The notes beneath the pieces are model-generated. The model had not been told where the DNA came from, did no database searches, and worked only from the letters and a program-made list of their open reading frames with translations. Below, in pieces: positions 21,292 to 31,956 of a stretch of 64,000 nucleotides of DNA. The DNA is taken from assembly GCF_016239305.1 (NCBI RefSeq), contig NZ_JAEHOQ010000011.1, positions 62,001-126,000 of the forward strand, given 5' to 3'. Source of the stretch: Proteus vulgaris (lineage in GTDB: Bacteria > Pseudomonadota > Gammaproteobacteria > Enterobacterales > Enterobacteriaceae). Made by a program: the position numbers and the translations under genes. Within the stretch, counting starts at the first letter, position 1; every line of letters begins with the position of its first letter.

Positions 21292-21317
21292 ATCTCAGCC
21301 CACTAATGGGCTGAGAT
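21292..21317. terminator. bidirectional terminator between rnk and pmbA
   Basis: ATCTCAGCCCA and TGGGCTGAGAT form a perfect 11-bp stem with a CTAA loop between convergent genes. T content after it is modest on both strands. Confidence 0.75.
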
Positions 21318-21330
21318 TAAAGGTAAGGCA

Positions 21331-22659
21331 CTACTGACCTGCGATACTCATCTCTGGTAATAACAACGATCCACACTGAACATTACTGCGCATCTCAATA
21401 TCATCACCCATAGTGGCAATATTTGCCCACATCTCTTTTAAATTACCGGCAATAGTCACTTCACTAACAGGATACTGAATTTCACCATTCTCAACCCAAA
21501 AACCACTTGCACCACGAGAATAATCACCAGTCACGGTACTGACGCCTTGCCCCATCAATTCCGTAACAACTAAACCTGTTCCCATCTCTTTTAACAACGC
21601 ATCAAATGATAGACCTTGCCCTGGGATATACCAGTTATGAATACCACCAGCGTGGCCATTACTTTTTAAACCTAGCTTCCTTGCTGAATAGCTCGTTAAT
21701 AGCCATTCTTGTAACACGCCATCTTTAATTATTTCGGCATCGGTTGTACGCACACCTTCACTATCAAACGGTGTTGATGCCAAACCTCTCATTAAGTGAG
21801 GACGTTCTTGAATATTGAGCCATTGAGGGAAAATTTGTTTACCCAGACTATCTAATAGGCAAGAAGATTCACGATAAATCATGCTACCACTAATTGCCGC
21901 GACTAAATGACCAAAAATACCTGTCGCAACATCCGCCGCAAAAATAACAGGTGCTTTCATGGTTGGAAGTTTACGAGGTGCGAGGCGTGATAAAGTACGA
22001 CGAGCACACTCTTGCCCTACCCATTCAGGGGATGCCAGATCATCAAAACGACGGCTAATGGTATAGGCGTAATCGCGCTCCATATCTTCGCCATCACGAG
22101 CAATCACACAACTCGACATCGAATAGCGTGAAGATGAATAACTTTTTAATAAACCAAGGCTATTCCCAAATACACGGGTTCCACTGTGGCTATTAAAACT
22201 ACCTCCTTCGGTATTAATAATACGGCTATCACTGTCTAATGCAGCTTTTTCTGCTCTTGAGGCTAACTCTATTGCCTTATCCGCAGTCACATCAGTTGGA
22301 TGGTATAGATCAAGGAAAGGTGCATCAAACGCTAATAACTCTTTATCTGCGGGGCCTGCATAAGGGTCAACAGAAGTATAACGCGCAATATCCACAGCAG
22401 CTTGTACTGCACGTTTAATCGCATCAGGACTTAAGTCGGTAGAAGAAGCACTACCTTTACGTTGTTGTTGATAAACCGTAATGCCTAACGCGCCATCACT
22501 GTTAAATTCAACATTTTCAACTTCACCATAACGTGTACTAACACTAATACCTGTTGATTTATTAATAGCGACTTCTGCACTATCACACAGTTTTTCCGCC
22601 AGCTCCAATGCAAGCGAGACGGCGTCTTCAAGCTGTTTTACCTGATCTGAATTATTCAT
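21331..22659 (-). CDS. pmbA: metalloprotease subunit TldE (PmbA)
   Basis: Partner of TldD in a heterodimeric zinc protease that degrades unfolded peptides and matures microcin B17 in E. coli. It has 442 residues. TldE subunits lack the HExxxH site, and none is seen here. The family blocks [22 protein letters not shown] and [17 protein letters not shown] are present. It is separate from tldD, as in E. coli, and is divergent from darP. Confidence 0.95.
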   Translation of the reverse strand: MNNSDQVKQLEDAVSLALELAEKLCDSAEVAINKSTGISVSTRYGEVENVEFNSDGALGITVYQQQRKGSASSTDLSPDAIKRAVQAAVDIARYTSVDPYAGPADKELLAFDAPFLDLYHPTDVTADKAIELASRAEKAALDSDSRIINTEGGSFNSHSGTRVFGNSLGLLKSYSSSRYSMSSCVIARDGEDMERDYAYTISRRFDDLASPEWVGQECARRTLSRLAPRKLPTMKAPVIFAADVATGIFGHLVAAISGSMIYRESSCLLDSLGKQIFPQWLNIQERPHLMRGLASTPFDSEGVRTTDAEIIKDGVLQEWLLTSYSARKLGLKSNGHAGGIHNWYIPGQGLSFDALLKEMGTGLVVTELMGQGVSTVTGDYSRGASGFWVENGEIQYPVSEVTIAGNLKEMWANIATMGDDIEMRSNVQCGSLLLPEMSIAGQ

Positions 22660-22846
22660 TGAGAACCATTTTTCCTAAGGAGAACATCACTTTTTACTTA
22701 TTTTTAGCAAAGTAAATCAATTGACAGGTGGTCAACAAGCGATTTTCCCAGTTACAATAGAAGATATATGAATGTTATCACCCGTCGGGCTTTTGGTCAT
22801 TCACCAAATCACACTCCCGGCTTACTCTGCAACAGGAATTTTTATT

Positions 22847-23407
22847 ATGGCAAAGCAGCCTGAAGAGTGGCATTACCTCAATCCTGAATTTGACGATACC
22901 TCGTCAGAAGAGGAAGAAGAGGAAGAAATTATCTGGGTCAGCAAAAGTGAAATTAAACGCGATGCTGAAGCGCTAAAAAAACTAGGCACTGAATTAGTGG
23001 AATTAAGTGCGCAAGAATTAGAGCGTGTGCCATTAGATGAGAAATTATTAGCCTCTATTCAATTAGCACAAAAAGTACAGCGTGAAGCGCGCCGTCGCCA
23101 AATTCAATATATCGGAAAATTACTGCGCAATGTGGATGAAGATCCGATCCGCCAAGCGCTTGATAAACTAAAAAACCGCCACAATCAACAGATCTTAGTG
23201 CTACATAAATTAGAAGATCTGCGAATTCGTCTTGTCGAAGGTGGCAATGAAGTCATTGAAGAAGTCGTCGCCCTTTATCCAATGGCTGATCGCCAGCAAT
23301 TACGTACACTTATCCGTAATGCCAAAAAAGAGAAAGAAGCGAATAAACCACCAAAATCATTTCGCTTACTGTTTCAATATCTAAAAGATTTATCAGAATC
23401 AGCATAA
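22847..23407 (+). CDS. darP: 50S assembly factor DarP (YjgA)
   Basis: Ribosome-associated factor that helps fold 23S helix 89 in late 50S assembly. The ATG at 22847 ([12 protein letters not shown]), preceded by ACAGGAA, gives 186 residues (E. coli 183). The N-terminus is very acidic (SSEEEEEEE, about 20-28), followed by [20 protein letters not shown] and the all-helical body with [17 protein letters not shown] and [21 protein letters not shown]. Confidence 0.95.
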   Translation: MAKQPEEWHYLNPEFDDTSSEEEEEEEIIWVSKSEIKRDAEALKKLGTELVELSAQELERVPLDEKLLASIQLAQKVQREARRRQIQYIGKLLRNVDEDPIRQALDKLKNRHNQQILVLHKLEDLRIRLVEGGNEVIEEVVALYPMADRQQLRTLIRNAKKEKEANKPPKSFRLLFQYLKDLSESA

Positions 23408-23418
23408 AACCTGATCCC

Positions 23419-23463
23419 CCTGAAAACGCAGTGTAAAACGATATTACTACTGCGATTTTCAGG
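23419..23463. terminator. bidirectional hairpin between darP and the barstar gene
   Basis: CCTGAAAACGCAGT pairs with ACTGCGATTTTCAGG (one bulged base) across a 16-base loop. It lies between convergent genes, 12 bases past darP. T-runs are weak. Confidence 0.65.
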
Positions 23464-23482
23464 TGTCTGTTTCTATACTTTG

Positions 23483-23764
23483 CTATTTTTGATTTTTATG
23501 CTCACAACTAAAGCTCAATAATGCTTTACCTAGCTCGTTTTGTGCTTCTTGCATTAACTCAACCAAAGGCTGGAAATCGCTGGAATGATGAGGTAAATGC
23601 TTGAAAATGATTTTTACTGGTAATTTAATTTCTCCCATTAACACATCCCATAATGCATCTAAGTTATTACCAAATTGCTCATCTAACTGAAATTGCAATG
23701 CAAAATCCCGATAAAAGGCGTCTCTATCTGCCAGCATCTTAAAATCAAAAATAACCTGTTTCAT
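23483..23764 (-). CDS. barstar-family ribonuclease inhibitor
   Basis: 93-residue cytoplasmic protein of the barstar family. LDALWDVLMGEIKLP matches the barstar helix that plugs the barnase active site; Asp36 and Asp40 correspond to barstar Asp35 and Asp39. It directly follows the barnase-type gene on the same strand (the two share one base), so enzyme and inhibitor are coupled. Its expected role is to protect the cell from the RNase before export. Confidence 0.88.
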   Translation of the reverse strand: MKQVIFDFKMLADRDAFYRDFALQFQLDEQFGNNLDALWDVLMGEIKLPVKIIFKHLPHHSSDFQPLVELMQEAQNELGKALLSFSCEHKNQK

Positions 23765-24264
23765 TAAGGAGCCACCTTTGTCATTGTACGGTAATGATCC
23801 GTAGTGACATAAATAAGCCCATCATTCGAGTAGAGCAATCTATCACTACCTCGATGACCACATTGATAATTTACATCGGCTTCATACCACTGGCGCCCAG
23901 GCTCTTCAGGTAACTGTTTTTCACGGTTCATAAAGCGATCGCCACCAATAGCCCTTCCTGGTAATACTTCACACAAGTTACCTGCTTTTGCATTCCAGCC
24001 TTTATCTCTTGCTTGTTTTTTAGTGAGATAAAAATCCGGTAATTGCTGATGACGTTGTAAATAGTTAGCCACTGCACTAGCTTGCGTTTTTTCATCGATA
24101 GACAGAGGAATTTGTGCCGGTTTATTGACGCCATTGCTAGATGATGCAGGAATAGAAACTGACGATGAAGATATTGATGTTTTACTTTCGGGAAGCAAGC
24201 CCTTATAAAGAACACCAAATAAAACAGCAATAACAATAATAACTGGTAATAAACGTTTGCCCAT
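23764..24264 (-). CDS. barnase-type secreted guanyl-specific ribonuclease
   Basis: 166 residues. An N-terminal hydrophobic segment (about 4-22) is an export signal or anchor, followed by a Ser-rich linker (28-50) and a barnase domain (55-166). Against Bacillus barnase the catalytic residues are kept: Glu128 (WYEADVNY), Arg142 (SDRLLYS), His157 (TTDHYRT), plus Lys82, Arg114 and Arg138. Cys98 and Cys135, absent in barnase, could form a disulfide in the periplasm. Its barstar follows directly. Its role is probably extracytoplasmic RNA degradation or competition; the latter is inference. Confidence 0.88.
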   Translation of the reverse strand: MGKRLLPVIIVIAVLFGVLYKGLLPESKTSISSSSVSIPASSSNGVNKPAQIPLSIDEKTQASAVANYLQRHQQLPDFYLTKKQARDKGWNAKAGNLCEVLPGRAIGGDRFMNREKQLPEEPGRQWYEADVNYQCGHRGSDRLLYSNDGLIYVTTDHYRTMTKVAP

Positions 24265-24286
24265 AACTTAGCACCTTCATTATAAA

Positions 24287-24310
24287 AAACTCCATCGATT
24301 GATGGAGTTT
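24287..24310 (-). terminator. terminator after tldD
   Basis: AAACTCCATC and GATGGAGTTT form a perfect 10-bp stem with a 4-base loop; on the minus strand it is followed by a run of Ts. It lies between tldD and the barnase gene, so the latter probably has its own promoter or relies on read-through. Confidence 0.85.
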
Positions 24311-24341
24311 AATAAATACACCTAAATAACGGTAACAATAA

Positions 24342-25787
24342 TTAAGCCGTACCACCTACAGTGATTTTATCCAGCTTCAAGGTTGGTTGACCAACGCCAA
24401 CAGGTAGGCTTTGCCCTTCTTTACCACAAACACCGACACCTTTGTCTAACGCAAGATCATTGCCCACCATTGAGACTTGTTGCATGGCTTCAATGCCTGA
24501 ACCAATCAGTGTTGCCCCTTTAATCGGTTTCGTTATCTTTCCGTTTTCAATTAAATAAGCTTCAGAGGTTGAGAAAACAAATTTACCCGATGTAATATCA
24601 ACCTGACCACCACCAAAATTGGGTGCATAAATACCGCGATCAACACTCGCAATAATCTCTTCTGGTGACGATTTACCCGCTAGCATGTAAGTATTAGTCA
24701 TACGAGGCATAGGAAGATGTGCATAAGACTCACGACGACCATTTCCTGTCGGTGCAACCCCCATTAAACGAGCGTTCATCTTATCTTGCATATAACCTTT
24801 TAAAATGCCGTTTTCGATTAACACATTGTATTGACCCGGAACACCTTCATCATCAATAGCAACCGAGCCACGGCGTCCTTCAATTGTGCCATCATCAACA
24901 ATAGTACAAAGCTCAGAAGTGACTTTTTCACCAATGCGCCCTGAAAATACAGAAGTTTCACGACGATTGAAATCACCTTCTAAACCGTGGCCAACAGCTT
25001 CATGTAATAATACGCCTGGCCATCCTGCACCTAATACCACAGGCATTGTTCCTGCCGGTGCTGCAATTGCAGATAAATTCACTAATGCCATACGTACCGC
25101 TTCACGTGCATAAGTCACTGCGTGGCTTTCACCTTCAACTTTCATCAAGAAGTAATCATAACCAAAACGACCACCGCCACCACTCGCACCACGTTCACGT
25201 TTACCATCTTCTTCCACCAGCACACTGACAGAAAGGCGAACTAAAGGACGTACATCAGCTGCTAACGTACCATCGGTTGCTGCAACAAGCACATGTTCAT
25301 AAACACCCGTTAATGATGCATTAACCTGTTTAACACGCTTATCTTCAGCACGCGCAACTTTATCTACTTCATGTAATAGCGCAATTTTCTCTTCACGAGA
25401 AAGGCTTTGTAACGGATCATTTAAGCTGTACAGCGGTGAGTGTTGAATAGCACCTAAAGTATGGATACGACCATTACCCTTAGCCTGAACAATGCTTCGC
25501 GCAGCATGCGCACTTTGATTCAGTGCGTTAAGCGTTAACTGGTCGGCATAAGCAAAACCGGTTTTTTCACCATAAATTGCTCTGACACCAACCCCTTGGT
25601 CAATATTATAAGAGCCATCTTTAATAATCTGATCATCAAGTATCCAAGCTTCGTGGTAGCTTGATTGAAAATAAAGATCACCATAATCAATTTGACGCTG
25701 TGCAAGCTGCTCTAGTGTTGATGCTAAATCATCTAAACTAAGTTTGTTTGCTTCCAACAGACTTTCGCTGACAACAGCTAAACTCAT
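24342..25787 (-). CDS. tldD: metalloprotease subunit TldD
   Basis: Catalytic subunit of the TldD/TldE protease, 481 residues (E. coli 481). The zinc motif HEAVGH lies in [17 protein letters not shown], the family's HExxxH. The conserved C-terminal GGTA end is kept. Its start overlaps the stop of the nitrilase-family gene by 4 bases, so it ends a minus-strand run of yhdP, the nitrilase gene and tldD. Confidence 0.96.
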   Translation of the reverse strand: MSLAVVSESLLEANKLSLDDLASTLEQLAQRQIDYGDLYFQSSYHEAWILDDQIIKDGSYNIDQGVGVRAIYGEKTGFAYADQLTLNALNQSAHAARSIVQAKGNGRIHTLGAIQHSPLYSLNDPLQSLSREEKIALLHEVDKVARAEDKRVKQVNASLTGVYEHVLVAATDGTLAADVRPLVRLSVSVLVEEDGKRERGASGGGGRFGYDYFLMKVEGESHAVTYAREAVRMALVNLSAIAAPAGTMPVVLGAGWPGVLLHEAVGHGLEGDFNRRETSVFSGRIGEKVTSELCTIVDDGTIEGRRGSVAIDDEGVPGQYNVLIENGILKGYMQDKMNARLMGVAPTGNGRRESYAHLPMPRMTNTYMLAGKSSPEEIIASVDRGIYAPNFGGGQVDITSGKFVFSTSEAYLIENGKITKPIKGATLIGSGIEAMQQVSMVGNDLALDKGVGVCGKEGQSLPVGVGQPTLKLDKITVGGTA

Positions 25788-26644
25788 AATTCTTCTTTAT
25801 CCTTAACTTTTTTGATTAAGTGGGTCAGTTTCGGGCGAAAGCGGTTATGTTTCACGACCCGTATCTGTTCGCGCATACCGTGTAAACTCTCGACACTCAC
25901 ATTGAGCGTTAGCGCACTGACAGCATCAGGGTTCTTTTTCAAGACTTTACCCCAACCATCAATCGCCATGGTATGACCCCAAGTCCGGCGCGTATCATGT
26001 GTACCCACTTGTGCAGGCGCTAAGATAATACACTGATTCTCAATCGCGCGAGCACGTAATAAAGGCTCCCAGTGTGCTTTCCCCGTTAAACGAGTAAAGG
26101 CTGCTGGTACAGAAATAATCTCTGCACCTTTCTCTCTTAATGCTTGGAAAATACCTGGGAAACGGAGGTCATAACAGATGGTTAAACCTAATTTTCCGAC
26201 AGGAGTATCAATCACGGTTAGGCGCTCACCTCGTTGATAAATAGAAGATTCATTATATTCGCCCTGTTCATCGTCAATACTCACATCAAACATATGAATT
26301 TTATCATAACGAGCACGAATAACGCCTTCATCATCGAAGACCAAACTACTGCTGGTAATTTGATCTGGAGAGTCACGGCTAATCAAAGGCATAGAACCCA
26401 CTAAGATCCACACTTTGTAACGCTGAGCCATTTTAGCAATTGCATTTTGTAACGGCCCATCACCCTGAATTTCAGCGTGTTTATGATAATCTTTAGAGTT
26501 CGAAAAAAGTAACGCATTTTCAGGTGTTAATACCAGCTTCACTGAATCGGGTAATTGCTTAATCTGTTGCTCGATTTGCGCCAGATTATTTTTTGTGTTT
26601 TTTCCGCTACAAAGTTGCAAAAGTGCGACATTAACTTTTTTCAT
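25784..26644 (-). CDS. nitrilase-family carbon-nitrogen hydrolase (NIT-like)
   Basis: 286-residue cytoplasmic hydrolase with the nitrilase triad: Glu42 (LTPENAL), Lys115 (RYDKIHMFD) and Cys157 (ICYDLRFP). The KIHMFD and [18 protein letters not shown] context resembles the Nit1/YbeM branch, for which deaminated glutathione is the known substrate. That substrate is an inference here. It overlaps yhdP and tldD by 4 bases on each side, so it is tightly coupled; E. coli has no gene at this spot. Confidence 0.85.
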   Translation of the reverse strand: MKKVNVALLQLCSGKNTKNNLAQIEQQIKQLPDSVKLVLTPENALLFSNSKDYHKHAEIQGDGPLQNAIAKMAQRYKVWILVGSMPLISRDSPDQITSSSLVFDDEGVIRARYDKIHMFDVSIDDEQGEYNESSIYQRGERLTVIDTPVGKLGLTICYDLRFPGIFQALREKGAEIISVPAAFTRLTGKAHWEPLLRARAIENQCIILAPAQVGTHDTRRTWGHTMAIDGWGKVLKKNPDAVSALTLNVSVESLHGMREQIRVVKHNRFRPKLTHLIKKVKDKEEL

Positions 26645-29600
26645 AACGCCTGATTCTCCTTAAGCTGACGCAGTACTTCGTCAATTTTGGGTTGTTCCAT
26701 AGTTCCGGTCACATGATAACGGATAACTGAAATCTTACTCCAAAGTGGCCCCAGAACTTTTGATGCCGCAAATACTGCGGCGCCTGCAATTGGGTTTATT
26801 GCGAAAGCCGTGGCAACACCGACTGTGGCTGAAATCTCCGGGGTGACTACAACTTGTAGATCCATTTTACGTTCAAGTAAATCCACTTTCCCACTTATCG
26901 CAATATCAGCAATAACACCATCAACATGAACACTCTCTGCATTCATAATACCTTGATTAATCGTAATTTCACTTTTAATCGAATCATATTCAAAATGCTC
27001 ACTGAAAGTATCTCTAAAATCAAACTGCAATTTACGTAAAAGCGCATCAAAACTAACTAGTCGTAATAATTTACCCGCTTGTCCTACATCGACTTTCTCT
27101 ATGCGTCCTTTGCCTAAAACAGATTTAATATCACCATTTAAGCTCGCAATATTAAAATTCCACGGTGTATCATGCCATTGTAATGAAAAATCGGCAGAAA
27201 GAGGAGATTGTAAAACGGGCACGATATACCCAAAGTAAGCGGCCATTTCATCAATCTCATCAGCTTTTAGCTTACCGATTAATTTTGTAGTGTTATTCCC
27301 GTTCAGACCTTCAGACCACACACCATTAACCTGAAGCTCACCACTACTATTTTCTAATTTACCGCCAGTTAAAAATAAAGCACCTTTGTTTTGTTTTAAC
27401 GAACCTTCAATTTTTCCTAAAAGTAGACCATTAATCCAACACTCACGACATTCAAAATCAATAGAAGGGATATTTTTCACTGAAAACTTCAATGCGTTAG
27501 GATCAGGAATATTGGCCATTTTTAACGGTTTTTCTTCTTGAGAAGCAGAAACACCATTAAAATAGAGATAGTTAATATTTACTTGCCAAGGTGCCGACGT
27601 TTCAGGAATAAATACATCACCTCGTAATTCACTGCCTGAAAATGCCAATTTTACACCATCATTAACGCGCATAATTTCAGTTTGTGGGTTATTCCATTTT
27701 TGCCCAGCAAAATTTAAATCAGGTAAGCTGATATGCACATTATCAGGGAAACTTACTGCATTTTCAGAAGGTGTTAATGATGAAAATGCGATTAATGTCG
27801 GTAACCATTTGTCTCCATCTAATCCTTTAAGAGCAATGGTTAACCGTTGTTGTGAGCTGAAATCAGGTAATTTTAGGGAAGAAGAAACAAGGTTACCTTG
27901 TAATAAACGAAGTTGTTTACCTAATCCCCATTGGCTATTAAATTTCCACTGTTTTTCAGCACTAGCATTCACTGTTAAGGTTTCACTATTACCGTTTGCT
28001 GAAATCATAATAGGGGGAGAGTTTTTTAGATCCTGAGTTTCAGGTACTGTTAACTTGCTACTTAATGCATTGATATTTCCGGTTAAATCAACTTGATAAT
28101 CGACATCACCTTTTTCGGGGATCTTAACATTAACGTCGCCATTCCATGGGAATACACCACTAAATTTCTGCTGAATATCGCTAGGTAATCCTTGAATTTT
28201 TTGAATATCCCATTGGCCTTTTAAACCAACATCTACTTGATAATTTTCCGCAGTATTATGGCTTGTAAATGAAAATGCGAGTGGCTGACCAAACCAATTG
28301 GCTGTTAATGTATCACTTTCAAGTTTGTCATTGTGATAACGAAATTGCCCGCTGACGCCCTTTAACGTAGTATCCATAAAATTCAATGTGACATCATTGT
28401 TTTTTAAATTAATATCACCTGAAGCAACCACATCTTCACCGCCAAAGGGAATATCTAATTTCAATGTACCGTTAATTTTTCCTGCAACTTTAAGCTCTTC
28501 AAGTGTATGACCAATACTCTCCATTTGAGAGTCTAAGAAATACTCTTTCAACTCGTCGCCCGTGGCTTGAATATCCGCATTAATTAAGATCTTCTCTTGT
28601 CGATAGCTCTCAATCACCGCACTTAAGTTTGTGGCCGTTGCTTTACCCACTTTCGCTTGTGCAGAAGACATCCATAACCCATCATTTTTAAAATCTAGAT
28701 TAATATCCAGATCGAATAATGCAGGCCATTCACTATCAAATTTAAAGGTTGCATGTTTAACAGGGGCATAAACTTGAAACCACCCTTTGTGGTTATCAAA
28801 AGGAAAATCGGTGGGATCGCCATGGAAGATAAAGGTTCCATTGTCGATATTACCCGCAATAATTGCATCTGAAAGATATTGAGTGAGTTCTTTCCCAACA
28901 TACTCTTCTGGCAGATAACGCCACGCATCTCCCGCATTGGTCACTCTTACGCCAGATAAAATAGAAAGTTGCTGATCTGCACCTTGCTTTTCATAACGAA
29001 AATCTCCCGCAACCCATGCTGATGTTGCTTGAACATCTAGTCCTTGGCTCCAAAGTGACAAATTATCCCCTGAATGTTGCCAATAGAGTGTTCCTTTTCC
29101 TTTTTCAATATTCAGTGGTGCTTTAAATAATTCGCCTGTATCTATTTTACTATCCGCTAGGGCAAAGTTAAGTTCACCACTTTGCATGCTTCCTTTTAAT
29201 TGCCCGCTGAAATTTTGTACTGATGGGATCTCTTGCCAACGCTTCCAATCTACATTTTCCCAAGAGAGATTAATCGCACTTTGCTCAAAGTGTTCAGGCA
29301 TGAGATCTAAGGCAAAATCATTAACCACACCGGAGAATTGGCGATACTGCCACTGACGTACAAAATCAGGGGTTAAAAACGAAAATAATGGCAACAATGC
29401 ATACAGCCTATCTAGCTCGATATTTTTAGCTCTAATACGCCATGCTTCATCATGTTTTTTTTCTTTAGGTTGATAAAGAACGGCTAAATAGCCATCAGGC
29501 CACTCTTCACCATCCATGGTAATTTTTCGAGTATAAGGAATATCAGCAAGCCAACCATTTTCTTGTCTTCTCATGCGTAAAATTAAATCTTCAACATTTA

Positions 29601-30441
29601 ATACATGTGAAGTGTCCTCACCACGCCAATCCATTTCACCTTGATGAATTTGTAATTGGCTTCCTGTAATGCGACCTTTGGTGATTTCAATCCAGTTTGA
29701 TAAGCTCGCTTTAGCTTCACCTAAACCACTATTATTTTTTACCCACTGACTAATCCAAGGTGAAATATCAATATCATCAGCGGTAAGGAATACCTTACCA
29801 TTATCAATTAAGCCTTCATTCGTGGTATAGAGGTCAAGGCGAACTTTTAAACCACCATAGTGATTAATCGGTGTATCAAGGGTGACTTCACCTTGAGCAC
29901 GGTGACGATTTTTTTGATTTAACCACATCAACTCAGGCACATGTAATGTACTGGTATCTCCTGACGGGGTTAGAAAAATAAAACGGCTTTTAACTAGCTT
30001 AAAGCGATCGAACTGTTCAAGAAAAAGCGAAGAGATATCATCAGGTGCAGTTAGCGTAATATCGCCACTTTCCCCAGTAAAAATAGAGCGTTGGTAATTG
30101 ACATATAACTGTTCAAAGGTCAGTTCACGAAAATGAAGGCGAAAAGCGAATAATGAACGCCAAACGTCAAACGAAAAAGTGACTTTTTCTGCCGTAACGT
30201 CCACATCTTTATTCTTAATATTAAGCCCTTCGACTTGAATATCAGGGCCAAAATTCTGCCACTCCCCATTAATTTTCGTTATTGAAACAGGACTATTGAG
30301 TTGCTTTGTTAAATACGTTTCTATTTCAGGGCGATAATTATCTAAACGAGGCAGAAAATAGCGAAACCCGCTTAACACCAAGGCAAAAACGATGAGGCAA
30401 AAAACTGTTATCACTAACAGGTATTTAGGCAGCCGCTTCAT
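26641..30441 (-). CDS. yhdP: AsmA-like envelope protein YhdP
   Basis: Very large inner-membrane anchored protein, 1266 residues, as in E. coli. Residues about 8-30 form one membrane helix. The rest is periplasmic, made of beta-rich repeats, with the AsmA-like C-terminal region DLQVVVTPEISATVGVATAFAINPIAGAAVF near 1190-1225. With TamB and YdbH, E. coli YhdP carries phospholipids to the outer membrane. It lies between rng and the nitrilase gene. Confidence 0.95.
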   Translation of the reverse strand: MKRLPKYLLVITVFCLIVFALVLSGFRYFLPRLDNYRPEIETYLTKQLNSPVSITKINGEWQNFGPDIQVEGLNIKNKDVDVTAEKVTFSFDVWRSLFAFRLHFRELTFEQLYVNYQRSIFTGESGDITLTAPDDISSLFLEQFDRFKLVKSRFIFLTPSGDTSTLHVPELMWLNQKNRHRAQGEVTLDTPINHYGGLKVRLDLYTTNEGLIDNGKVFLTADDIDISPWISQWVKNNSGLGEAKASLSNWIEITKGRITGSQLQIHQGEMDWRGEDTSHVLNVEDLILRMRRQENGWLADIPYTRKITMDGEEWPDGYLAVLYQPKEKKHDEAWRIRAKNIELDRLYALLPLFSFLTPDFVRQWQYRQFSGVVNDFALDLMPEHFEQSAINLSWENVDWKRWQEIPSVQNFSGQLKGSMQSGELNFALADSKIDTGELFKAPLNIEKGKGTLYWQHSGDNLSLWSQGLDVQATSAWVAGDFRYEKQGADQQLSILSGVRVTNAGDAWRYLPEEYVGKELTQYLSDAIIAGNIDNGTFIFHGDPTDFPFDNHKGWFQVYAPVKHATFKFDSEWPALFDLDINLDFKNDGLWMSSAQAKVGKATATNLSAVIESYRQEKILINADIQATGDELKEYFLDSQMESIGHTLEELKVAGKINGTLKLDIPFGGEDVVASGDINLKNNDVTLNFMDTTLKGVSGQFRYHNDKLESDTLTANWFGQPLAFSFTSHNTAENYQVDVGLKGQWDIQKIQGLPSDIQQKFSGVFPWNGDVNVKIPEKGDVDYQVDLTGNINALSSKLTVPETQDLKNSPPIMISANGNSETLTVNASAEKQWKFNSQWGLGKQLRLLQGNLVSSSLKLPDFSSQQRLTIALKGLDGDKWLPTLIAFSSLTPSENAVSFPDNVHISLPDLNFAGQKWNNPQTEIMRVNDGVKLAFSGSELRGDVFIPETSAPWQVNINYLYFNGVSASQEEKPLKMANIPDPNALKFSVKNIPSIDFECRECWINGLLLGKIEGSLKQNKGALFLTGGKLENSSGELQVNGVWSEGLNGNNTTKLIGKLKADEIDEMAAYFGYIVPVLQSPLSADFSLQWHDTPWNFNIASLNGDIKSVLGKGRIEKVDVGQAGKLLRLVSFDALLRKLQFDFRDTFSEHFEYDSIKSEITINQGIMNAESVHVDGVIADIAISGKVDLLERKMDLQVVVTPEISATVGVATAFAINPIAGAAVFAASKVLGPLWSKISVIRYHVTGTMEQPKIDEVLRQLKENQAL

Positions 30442-30486
30442 TTCTGTCTCCTTTCTGCCATCATATTCATTAGGAAGGCGACTCCA

Positions 30487-31956
30487 TTACATCATCACCA
30501 CATCAAATTGCTCCTGGCTATAGAGTAGCTCAGTTTGCACTTTTACTTGCTTACCCACGAAAATTTCAACCTCTGCTAATGCATGAGATTCATCACCTTT
30601 TAACGCATCAGCAACCGCCGTAGAGGCATAAACTAAGAAGCGATCTGCATCAATCGTTTTATGTACACGCACGATCTCACGTAAAATTTCATAGCAGACT
30701 GTTTCAACTGATTTTACCGTACCTCGTCCTTGACAAGTTGGGCAGTCATCACAAAGAACATGTTCGAGGCTTTCTCGAGTTCTTTTACGTGTCATTTCCA
30801 CTAAGCCGAGTTGAGAAAAATCATTAATGGTCGTTTTCACTCTATCTTTACTTAAGGCTTGTTCAAGTGATGCCAATACTCTGCGTTTATGTTCATCATT
30901 ATTCATATCAATAAAATCAATAATGATAATACCGCCTAAGTTACGTAATCGTAATTGACGAGCAATGGCTTGGCTTGCCTCAATATTAGTATTAAAAATG
31001 GTTTCTTCTAAATTTCGATGACCAACAAAAGCCCCCGTATTAATATCAATCGTCGTCATTGCTTCAGTTTGATCGATAATGAGGTAACCACCTGATTTCA
31101 ATTCAACTTTACGTTCTAAAGCCCGTTGAATTTCATTTTCAACACCATAGAGATCGAAAATAGGTTGATTCCCTTGATGCAATTCAAGTTTAGCGGTTAA
31201 TTCAGGAATGTATTCACCAATAAATTCCTGTAGTTGATTATAAGTTAATTTAGAGTCAACACGTATGCTATCTAATTCAGAGCCAGCAAAATCACGTAAA
31301 ATACGTTGTGCTAAAGCCAGTTCACCATAAATTTGAATACGGGTTTTATTTCTTTTCTTACGCTCAATAATTTTATTCCATAAGCGTTTAAGAAAAGCGG
31401 CATCTTGCTTAATTTCATGTTCGCCAACACCTTCGGCGGCTGTACGTATAATAAAACCACCATTTTCATCGCAATACTCTTCAACGAGTTGCTTTAAACG
31501 CTCGCGCTCTTCTTCACTATCAATTCGTTGAGAAACACCCACATGAGACGCACCAGGCATAAATACTAAATAACGGGAAGGCAATGTAATATCCGTGGTC
31601 AGGCGAGCGCCTTTTGTTCCTAAAGGATCTTTGACCACTTGTACAATTAAATCTTGGCCTTGATGGACTAATTGCGCAATATCACGAACATTAAATTTTT
31701 TCTGCTCTTCACCTGCGATGCATTCAGTGTGAGGCATAATATCAGAAGCATGTAGAAAAGCGGCTTTATCTAGCCCGATGTCAATAAATGCAGCTTGCAT
31801 CCCGGGTAATACGCGACTGACCCGACCTTTGTAGATGTTTCCGACAATGCCTCGTTTCGCTTCTCTTTCGACATGAATTTCCTGAAGTATGCCTCCACGA
31901 ATATAAGCAACACGAGTTTCAGATGGCGTCACATTCACTAATAACTCAGCTGTCAT
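30487..31956 (-). CDS. rng: ribonuclease G
   Basis: Endoribonuclease that matures the 16S rRNA 5' end and decays some mRNAs. It has 489 residues (E. coli 489). The S1 domain is inserted at about 38-125. The catalytic metal ligands are Asp304 (TTIDINTG) and Asp347 (IIIIDFID), and the zinc-link Cys402/Cys405 (CDDC) that joins dimers is present. Its start overlaps the maf stop by 4 bases. Confidence 0.97.
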   Translation of the reverse strand: MTAELLVNVTPSETRVAYIRGGILQEIHVEREAKRGIVGNIYKGRVSRVLPGMQAAFIDIGLDKAAFLHASDIMPHTECIAGEEQKKFNVRDIAQLVHQGQDLIVQVVKDPLGTKGARLTTDITLPSRYLVFMPGASHVGVSQRIDSEEERERLKQLVEEYCDENGGFIIRTAAEGVGEHEIKQDAAFLKRLWNKIIERKKRNKTRIQIYGELALAQRILRDFAGSELDSIRVDSKLTYNQLQEFIGEYIPELTAKLELHQGNQPIFDLYGVENEIQRALERKVELKSGGYLIIDQTEAMTTIDINTGAFVGHRNLEETIFNTNIEASQAIARQLRLRNLGGIIIIDFIDMNNDEHKRRVLASLEQALSKDRVKTTINDFSQLGLVEMTRKRTRESLEHVLCDDCPTCQGRGTVKSVETVCYEILREIVRVHKTIDADRFLVYASTAVADALKGDESHALAEVEIFVGKQVKVQTELLYSQEQFDVVMM

